Shown piece after piece: positions 1 to 6,600 of a stretch of 8,679 nucleotides of DNA (within the stretch, counting starts at the first letter, position 1; the number at the start of each line of letters is the position of its first letter). The notes under the pieces are model-generated. The model was not told the DNA's origin. It did not search any database and saw only the letters and a program-made list of their open reading frames with translations. Position numbers and translations under genes: made by a program. Source of the DNA: an uncultured Collinsella sp. (GTDB lineage: Bacteria; Actinomycetota; Coriobacteriia; Coriobacteriales; Coriobacteriaceae); contig UQUG01000076.1 of NCBI GenBank assembly GCA_900544205.1, positions 1 to 8,679 on the forward strand. The letters are read 5' to 3'.

Positions 1-50
1 TTGCGTGCATAAACCAGTCGAAAACGCCGAGCGCCCTCGCATCATCGGCT

Positions 51-76
51 AACGGTGGACCGTATAGCGTAACGGT
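51..76. repeat. Cluster of ACGGT half-sites left of the clpC terminator
   Basis: AACGGT occurs at 51-56 and again at 71-76, exactly 20 bp apart, and the inverse ACCGT lies at 59-63, so 52-63 is a palindrome with a 2-bp centre. The arrangement could be an operator for a gene beyond the left edge or could be chance. I see no convincing promoter or coding sequence in 1-97. Confidence 0.2.
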
Positions 77-97
77 CACAACTTCCGCAGCTCTACA

Positions 98-129
98 AAT
101 CGAGGCGCCCTTTCCGGAGCACCTCGATT
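98..129 (-). terminator. Probable intrinsic terminator of clpC
   Basis: Read on the minus strand, AATCGAGG (129-122) pairs perfectly with CCTCGATT (105-98). The stem can be extended inward by about five more pairs, including two G-T wobbles, around a loop near CGGAAA. The stem begins 25 nt after the clpC stop codon and is followed by only a short T-rich run (ATTTGT). The position strongly suggests the end of the clpC transcript; the weak T tract makes its efficiency uncertain. Confidence 0.6.
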
Positions 130-154
130 GCGCGTATCAAATTGTCGCCACGCC

Positions 155-2797
155 CTACAGCGCGCCGGAACCGGCTTGCATCATGCCGCCGGGGCCCGAG
201 CTCACGCCACTGCTCACAGGCGTGGCGTTTCCGGTGTGCGGCGCCGCCGGATCGGTATCGCCCCCGAGTGCACCCGCCGGACGCGGCGCCGGAATCTCAC
301 CCGTGCCGTGGCTAAAGACAAACTTGCCGTCGACCACGTCGCACAGGACGGTATCGCCCTCGCCCCATTCGCCGGCCAGAAGCTCCTCGGACAGCGGGTC
401 CTCGATAAGCTTTTGGATAGCACGGCGCAGCGGACGCGCGCCGTTGGTGAGGTCGGTACCCTCGGCCACAATCTTGTCGTAGGCCGCATCGGTAAGCTTG
501 ATGTTCATGCCGTTTGCGATCAGGCGCTGGCGCAGATCGTCCACCAGCAGGTGCGCAATCTTAGTCAGGTTCTCGCCCGAGAGCTTCTGGAACACCACAA
601 TGTCGTCGATACGGTTGAGCAGCTCGGGGCGGAACAGGCGCTTGAGCTCGCCCATCGCGCGGCCGCGGATCTCACTCGACGTGAGACCCTGCTCGCCGGT
701 AGTGCCAAAGCCAACGCTCGCATCCTGTGCGATCTCGCGGGCGCCCACGTTGGACGTCATGATGATCACGGTGTTGCGGAAGTCGACCGTCTTGCCTTGG
801 CTATCGGTCAGACGACCCTCCTCCAGCACCTGCAACAGAATGTTGAAGATGTCGGGGTGTGCCTTCTCGATCTCGTCGAACAGCACAACCGAGTACGGGT
901 GACGGCGCACAGCCTTGGTTAGCTGGCCGCCCTCGTCATGGCCCACGTAACCCGGAGGGCTACCGATGAGCTTGGAGACCTCGAACTCGCTGCCAAACTC
1001 CGACATGTCAAAGCTGATGAGCGCGTCCTTGCTGCCAAAGAGGTACTCGGCGAGCGTCTTGGCGAGCTCAGTCTTGCCCGTGCCGGTGGGGCCCAGGAAG
1101 ATAAAGCTACCGCCGGGGCGACGCGGGTCCTTGAGCGGCGAGCGGCTGCGGCGCACGGCCTTGGCGACGGCCTCGACGGCCTCGTCCTGGCCGATAATGC
1201 GGGTCTTGAGCACGCTTTCGGTCTGCAGCAGGCGACGGCTCTCGCTCTCGGTGAGCGAGGAAACCGGCACGCCAGAGGTCACGGACACGATGTCGGCAAT
1301 CTGACTCACGTCGATGGTGAGCGGGCTGGCGTCGAGCTCGGCGGTCCAGGCGGCCTTGGCTTCGGCGAGTTCAATCTCGGCGGCCTTCTGCTGCTCGGTG
1401 ATCTCGGCGGCCTTGTTCATGTCATCGCTCTCGGTGGCCTCCTGCGCGGCGGCCTTGAGCTCCTCTATGCGATGCTCAGCCTCGCGCACCGGCTCGGGCG
1501 CGCGATTCGCGGCGATGCGAGCGCGGGCACCGGCCTCGTCGATGAGGTCGATGGCCTTATCGGGCAGGAAGCGATCCTGGATGTAGCGGTCGGAGAGGTT
1601 CGCGGCGGCCTCGATAGCACCCTGCGTATAGCGCACATGGTGGTGCTCCTCGTAGCGCGGCTTGAGCGCGGTCAGGATCTTGACCGTGTCCTCGACGCTC
1701 GGCTCCTCGACATCAATGGTCTGGAAGCGACGCTCGAAGGCCGGGTCCTTGGTGAGGTACTTGCGGAATTCCTCGGCCGTGGTGGCGCCGATAATCTGGA
1801 AGGCACCGCGCGCGAGCACGGGCTTGAGCATGGAGCTCGCGTCGATGGAGCCCTCGGCAGAGCCGGCACCGATGATGGTGTGCATCTCGTCAATAAACAG
1901 GATGACGTCGTCAGCTTCGGTGGCCTCCTGGATCACGTTCTTGAGGCGCTCCTCAAACTCACCGCGATACTTGGCGCCCGCAACGAGGCCCGGCAGGTCG
2001 AGCGTCCAGATGTTCTGGTTCATAAGGTTCTCGGGCACGTTGCCAGCTGCAATCTGCTGAGCCAGACCCTCGACGATGGCCGTCTTGCCCACGCCGGGGT
2101 CGCCCAAGATAAGCGGATTGTTCTTGGTGCGACGCGAAAGGATCTCCATCATACGCTGGACTTCCTTTTCGCGACCAATTACAGGGTCGAGCTCGCCGTC
2201 GCGCGCCTTCTGCGTAAGGTTGGTGGCGAACTGCTTAAGCGTATCGGTGCCGCTCCCCTTTTGCTGCGACGCGTCCGAGCCGCTAAAGAACGGCAGGCCC
2301 GCACCGGGACGCCCGGCACCGGCGCCGGCGAGCGGACGCTTCTTGTCCTGGTCCTTGGCGGTAAGTTTCTCGATAGCCTTTTTGATGGAGGCGGACGACA
2401 CACCCAGGCGCATGAGGATGTCCATGGCCATGCCGTTACCCTCTTCGACGATGCCAATCAGCAAGTGCTCGGTCGACACATAGGTCTGGTTGTTCTCACG
2501 CGCCACGCGGAAGGAGCGCTCCATCACGCTAATGACGAGCGGCGTAAAGGCAAGCTTGGCCGCCTCGGTCTCCTCGCTGGGCTCGGGGACCGTGGTCTGG
2601 ACCTCTTTGAGAGTATCCATGATGTCATCGTAGGAGATGTCGAGCGAGCGCAGCGCCTCGGCGGCAATGCCCTCGTCCTCCTTGGCAAGCGCGAGCAGCA
2701 AGTGCTCGGTGCCCACCTTATTTGAGTGCAGATCGAGCGCCTCCTGTTTGGCCATCGACATGACCTTGCGCGCTCGATCGGTAAATCTATCTAACAT
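155..2797 (-). CDS. clpC: ATP-dependent Clp protease ATP-binding subunit ClpC
   Basis: This is a cytoplasmic Hsp100/AAA+ unfoldase that feeds substrates to ClpP, 880 residues from the chosen start. Visible in order: two N-terminal Clp repeats (about 1-145); first AAA+ domain with Walker A GDPGVGKT (232-239), Walker B ILFIDE (299-304) and an arginine-finger region near ERRF (355-358); a short coiled-coil/UVR-like middle domain (about 430-490), typical of ClpC rather than ClpB or ClpA; second AAA+ domain with GPTGTGKT (569-576), VVLFDE (637-642), sensor 1 TSN (681-683), a ClpP-docking VGF loop (695-697) and sensor 2 GARPLRR (786-792). About 50 Gly/Pro/Ala/Ser-rich, probably disordered residues follow. 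The ATG at 2797 was chosen because AAGGAA lies 6 nt upstream and MLDRFTDRAR is the usual ClpC start; in-frame ATG (2821) and TTG (2830) codons lack this support. No ctsR, mcsA or mcsB adjoins it, so it appears to be transcribed alone. Identification is secure. Confidence 0.97.
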   Translation of the reverse strand: MLDRFTDRARKVMSMAKQEALDLHSNKVGTEHLLLALAKEDEGIAAEALRSLDISYDDIMDTLKEVQTTVPEPSEETEAAKLAFTPLVISVMERSFRVARENNQTYVSTEHLLIGIVEEGNGMAMDILMRLGVSSASIKKAIEKLTAKDQDKKRPLAGAGAGRPGAGLPFFSGSDASQQKGSGTDTLKQFATNLTQKARDGELDPVIGREKEVQRMMEILSRRTKNNPLILGDPGVGKTAIVEGLAQQIAAGNVPENLMNQNIWTLDLPGLVAGAKYRGEFEERLKNVIQEATEADDVILFIDEMHTIIGAGSAEGSIDASSMLKPVLARGAFQIIGATTAEEFRKYLTKDPAFERRFQTIDVEEPSVEDTVKILTALKPRYEEHHHVRYTQGAIEAAANLSDRYIQDRFLPDKAIDLIDEAGARARIAANRAPEPVREAEHRIEELKAAAQEATESDDMNKAAEITEQQKAAEIELAEAKAAWTAELDASPLTIDVSQIADIVSVTSGVPVSSLTESESRRLLQTESVLKTRIIGQDEAVEAVAKAVRRSRSPLKDPRRPGGSFIFLGPTGTGKTELAKTLAEYLFGSKDALISFDMSEFGSEFEVSKLIGSPPGYVGHDEGGQLTKAVRRHPYSVVLFDEIEKAHPDIFNILLQVLEEGRLTDSQGKTVDFRNTVIIMTSNVGAREIAQDASVGFGTTGEQGLTSSEIRGRAMGELKRLFRPELLNRIDDIVVFQKLSGENLTKIAHLLVDDLRQRLIANGMNIKLTDAAYDKIVAEGTDLTNGARPLRRAIQKLIEDPLSEELLAGEWGEGDTVLCDVVDGKFVFSHGTGEIPAPRPAGALGGDTDPAAPHTGNATPVSSGVSSGPGGMMQAGSGAL

Positions 2798-2803
2798 GCT
2801 CGT

Positions 2804-2809
2804 TTCCTT
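2804..2809 (-). promoter_or_regulatory. Shine-Dalgarno of clpC, decides the start
   Basis: AAGGAA on the minus strand sits 6 nt before the ATG at 2797. It supports this start over the upstream in-frame codons at 2821 (ATG) and 2830 (TTG). Confidence 0.75.
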
Positions 2810-2828
2810 ACATGAGTTCATCGAAATC

Positions 2829-2856
2829 AAAACGCCCGCCCGTCGGCGGCGCTTTT
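2829..2856 (-). terminator. Terminator-like hairpin in the clpC leader (possible attenuator)
   Basis: On the minus strand AAAAG is followed by CGCC-GCC, a GACG loop, and GGC-(G)-GGCG, then TTTTGATTT. This gives a seven-pair GC stem with one bulged G, and the flanking A4 and T4 can also pair. It lies 32 nt upstream of the clpC start and downstream of the best promoter candidate. It may end read-through from tetR, or attenuate clpC. The symmetric A/T flanks also allow function on the plus strand, but no plus-strand gene ends there. Confidence 0.45.
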
Positions 2857-2879
2857 GTCTCTTTACCCACAGGTTGTCT

Positions 2880-2908
2880 ATGTTAACAGCTGGAGGAATA
2901 TCTATAAA
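2880..2908 (-). promoter_or_regulatory. Candidate clpC promoter
   Basis: On the minus strand TTTATA (2908-2903, four of six matches to the -35 consensus) and TAACAT (2885-2880, four of six to the -10) are separated by 17 bp. This would give a leader of roughly 75 nt. I see no CIRCE element or recognisable CtsR or HspR site nearby. This is the best candidate in the gap, not a firm call. Confidence 0.35.
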
Positions 2909-2936
2909 CCCGGCTCACATGAATGCAGGTTATGAC

Positions 2937-2964
2937 CGCATCGCGGGACTCACCGCGCGATGCG
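2937..2964 (-). repeat. 9-bp inverted repeat downstream of tetR
   Basis: CGCATCGCG (2937-2945) and CGCGATGCG (2956-2964) are perfect inverted copies separated by 10 nt. The hairpin begins about 25 nt after the tetR stop codon. No T run follows on either strand, so it may protect the 3' end of the message, or act as a weak or Rho-assisted end, rather than being a classical terminator. Confidence 0.45.
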
Positions 2965-2989
2965 CGACAGGCGCCCCGCAAGAGAAACC

Positions 2990-3679
2990 CTAGGCGTCTT
3001 TCACCACGTCGGGACTCGTCGCACGCGATGCGCGATAGGCATCGGCCTCCTTGGAGACGCGTTCGAGCAGCTCGGATGTATCGACGCCCTCGACTTGCGC
3101 GACCGTTTCCACCGTCTGCATGGCGACCGCCCTCAGGTACGCGCACGCGCTGTCCCCCGGCTGCTCGAGGTCTATCTCCTCGCCGCCCTCCCGGGCAAAG
3201 CCGACCGCCATCACAAAGCCCATGATGCCCGAGACCAGAAAGCCCACCGCAAAGCTCGAATCTGCCTTGAGCTCTTCTCCGTCGGGGTGGACGATCTCTC
3301 TCACGCGGTCGATGATGATCGTATGGATGCCCTGCACGACCTGCTCGGCGGCACCCGCCCTCATGGTGATGACGATGCGCCGCAGCAGGCAGCGGACGTC
3401 GCGCCGGTCGAACGCCGAAAGGTCGCCCTCGCTCGAAAAATGCCAGAGGGCATCGGTGATGAGCTCGTTATCCTGCAGCAGCTGGGCTATGGCGATGGCG
3501 ACGAGTTCATCGAAATCGTGAAAATAGTAGTAAAACGTTCCGCGATTGCACTGGGCGGCGCGGGTCACCTCGCCAACCGACAGCTCGAAGATGCTGTTGT
3601 TCTCGATGAGCTCCCAAAACGCCTCGATGATACGGGTGCGTGCATCGGGCGCATCGGCGTCCTTACGCGGTCTCGCCAT
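2990..3679 (-). CDS. TetR-family transcriptional repressor
   Basis: The protein has 229 residues from the ATG at 3679. An N-terminal basic stretch (MARPRK) leads into a TetR-type DNA-binding domain at about 12-60. Its helix-turn-helix is visible as SVGEVTRAAQ followed by CNRGTFYYYF (34-53), the family's G-x-FYYYF signature. The C-terminal 165 residues are helical and diverge, as usual for the ligand-binding and dimerisation domain, so the inducer cannot be predicted. The start lies inside the end of the upstream large fusion gene (17-nt overlap with the ATG), implying co-transcription and translational coupling. A GTG at 3688 with AGGGG 4 nt upstream is an alternative start that adds MRR; GGTGAGG lies 3 nt before the ATG. 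The perfect palindrome at 8152-8172 in the promoter of this operon is the obvious candidate operator, so the protein is probably an autoregulatory local repressor. The family call is firm; target and ligand are inference. Confidence 0.9.
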   Translation of the reverse strand: MARPRKDADAPDARTRIIEAFWELIENNSIFELSVGEVTRAAQCNRGTFYYYFHDFDELVAIAIAQLLQDNELITDALWHFSSEGDLSAFDRRDVRCLLRRIVITMRAGAAEQVVQGIHTIIIDRVREIVHPDGEELKADSSFAVGFLVSGIMGFVMAVGFAREGGEEIDLEQPGDSACAYLRAVAMQTVETVAQVEGVDTSELLERVSKEADAYRASRATSPDVVKDA

Positions 3680-6600
3680 GCGCCTCACCGCACCCCTGCG
3701 CCTTGGCGTTCATGATGAGCATCTGAAGACGGTTCTCCACGTTGGCGAAGCTCACGTCGGGATCGTAGTCGAGCGGCAGGAACTGCGCCGTGGGATACTG
3801 CTCCTTGAGCGCATGGATGAGCCCGCGCCCCACGACATGGTTGGGCAGACACCCGAACGGCTGCAGGATCACGAAGTTGCGGCAGCCGCGCTTGGCGTGC
3901 TCGAGGATCTCCGCCGGAATCAGCACGCCCTCGCCCGCATCGAACGTATGGTGCAGGATCTTATCGCTCGCGCGCACGAGCTCGGGCATGCGCGTCGGCG
4001 GCTCGTAGAGCGGGCTCGCCGCGCCCAGGCGGTCGCAACGGTCGTGCGCGAGCTCGAACAGGTTGTCCGCCGTGGCGTACCAGGCCTTTTCGGGCAGCGA
4101 CAGGTCGACGTGGAACTCGCGCGACTGCGCATGCTTGTAGAAATAGGTCTTGCGGATCACGTCGGTCATGCGCGCCTCGATGACCTCGAGCCCGTTGTCC
4201 TCGAGGTAGCGCTCGATCTCGTGGTTGGCGCCGAGATGGAAATTGAGCAGGTACTCGCCCACGATGAGAACGGTCGGATGCGGGTTCGAGCGGTCGTACG
4301 GAACGGCGTCCATGATCGCAAGCGCGCGTTTGAAGCCCGTCGCCTGGCCTCTCAGCCCGGAGCGCTCCATGCCCTCGATAACCTCATCGAGCGCGCGGTC
4401 GAACGCAGCGTCCGCCGCGCCCTTCTCGAGCTCGTAGGGACGGATGCGCCTAAGCATGGCCTCGAGGGCATCGATCATGGGAAGACCGTAGGCGATCTGG
4501 ATGCTCGGGCCAAGGCCGAGCTTGAAGCCCGGATGCGCATTGTGGGCATCGACGTCGTCGTTGGTGAGCACCGGGACATAGTCGTATCCCGCGTCGTCGA
4601 GCGCGCGGCGCAGCAGGGGCATGTAGTGCGTCAGGCGGCAGTCGCCGATATACTTGCCAGTCACCACGGCGACGTCGTGCGGGTCGTACTTACCGCTCTC
4701 GAGTGCCGCGAGCGCCTCGCCGATCACGATTTGCGCGGGGAAGCAGATGTCGTTGTGCACATAGCGTTTGCCCAGGCGGATGGCATCCTCGCGCCCGATA
4801 TCAAGGGCCTCGGCGCGCACGCCCTGATTGCGCATCGCCGCGGTCATGAGCCTGCAGAACGCATGGGAGGTGTTGGGGACCAGCGCGATCTTGTCGTGCC
4901 GGTCGCGCTTGGTGTACTTGACCTTATACGGGTCGTCGAGCGGATGGACCGCGTGCACCCGGGCGCCCTCGGCACGCTCCTCCGCGCGACGACGGTTGAC
5001 CGACTCGATAAACGAACGCACGCGAATGCCCATGGGACCGGCGACGTCGCTCTCATCGAGCTTGATCATCATCGGAACCTTGGAGCCCATCTCGCCCATC
5101 ATGCGCGCGATCTCGTCGGTGAGATACGCATCGTGGCCGCAGCCGAAGCTGCCCATCTGCACGAGCTCGAGCTCGGGCGTCGATGCGACGATGACCGCGC
5201 ACGACAGCATGCGCGCATGATAGTTGTTCACGATGTCGATGCGGCTGTTGGAAAGATCGACGTTGCAGACCCCCGGCACCGCATCGGGCGTCAGCACGGG
5301 GATGCCGCGCTCAGAGAAGAGCTTGGGCAGCCCGTGGTTGACCAGCGGGTCGTTGTGGTACGGGCGCGAAGCGATCACCACCGCGTAGCCGCCGTCCTCG
5401 TGCACGTTCTCGAGCACCTGCCTGCCGCGCAGCTGCAGCTGGTTCTCAAACGTCTCCTGCGCGCGGTCCGCCTGCTCGGTCGCCTTGGCAACCAGGTCGG
5501 CATCGATATCGAAGGTCTCCTTGCACCACGCCTTGAGCTGGCGGTTTCGGTCGCCCTCGTCGTACCAGTGGAACAGCGGCGTATCGAACGGAACGCCGAA
5601 ACGCTCCTCCGGGTTATCGGAATTGCGCATCACGTAGGGGTATCCCTTTACGACGGCGCACATCCACTCGCTGGTAGAGGCGGTGTTTTCGGTGGGCACC
5701 GTCGTGATGATGGGCATGAAGATGCGGTCGACGCCGGCGTCGACGAGATTGCGGATGTGCCCGTGGACGAGCTTGGCCGGGAAGCACACGGTGTCGGATG
5801 TGACGTGCGCCAGACCGCGCTCGTACATCGCCTTGGTGCTGCGTCCCGAGACGCGCACCTTAAAGCCGAGCGTGCTGAAGAACGTCGACCAGAACGGCAT
5901 GGTGTCCCAGAACTCGAGCACACGGGGAATGCCGATCGTGACATCGCGCCCCCCGCTGACGGGAACCGTGGGGTACGACTCGAACAGCAGCTTCTCGCGG
6001 TCGACAAAGAGATTGGGGGCAGCCGCGGTCCGGTCGCGCCCCGTGCCGGGTGCCTGTGCCTCGCAAGCACCCTGCGGACGCAGCTCCTCCGCCGCGGGAA
6101 CCTCGCGCACGAGCTCATCCCATGAGATGGCGCCGCCGCGCGGGCAGCGATTGCCCGTGACGTAAAGCGAGCCGTCGCCAAATGCCACGACCGCGCGCTG
6201 GCAGCGGTTGTTGCACCGACGGCAGGTAACGCCGCCGAACTCGCGATGCTCGAAGCGCTCCACGGCATCGAGCCCGATAAACGACGTGCCGGCGTCGCCC
6301 TTGCGGCATTCCTCGCGCGCGAGCAGGGCGATACCGATAGCGCCCATCAGCCCCGGGTGGGGCGCACGCGTGACGGGTTTGCCCAGATACTGCTCGAATG
6401 CGCGCAGCACCGCGTCGTTTCGGAACGTGCCGCCCTGGACGACGACTTTGTCGCCCAGACGGTTGAGATTTGAAACGCGAATGACCTTGGTGAACACGTT
6501 CTCGATAATCGAACGGCAGAGACCGGCCATGATGTCGCCCGGACCCTTACCGCGCCGCTGCTCGGAAACGACGCTGCTGTTCATGAACACCGTGCAGCGG

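Noticed and set aside
938..2725. A long open frame on the plus strand opposite clpC
   Set aside because: It is fully antisense to the unmistakable clpC gene. Its product shows no domain and is rich in the residues expected from reversed GC-rich codons, so it is a shadow frame.
2798..2830. Upstream in-frame starts for clpC (ATG at 2821, TTG at 2830)
   Set aside because: They add 8-11 residues unlike any ClpC N terminus and would include the Shine-Dalgarno of the ATG at 2797 within the coding region.
2829..2856. Terminator for a plus-strand gene
   Set aside because: The T run after the stem would work on the plus strand too, but no credible plus-strand gene lies to its left.
2937..2964. Classical intrinsic terminator of tetR
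   Set aside because: The stem is good but no T tract follows on the minus strand, so it is listed only as an inverted repeat.
3546..6125. An 859-codon open frame on the plus strand opposite the fusion gene and tetR
   Set aside because: It is antisense to the gene whose catalytic and cysteine motifs are clear. The product is a low-complexity Arg/His/Val/Leu/Ala-rich sequence without a recognisable fold; length alone is explained by strong GC bias.
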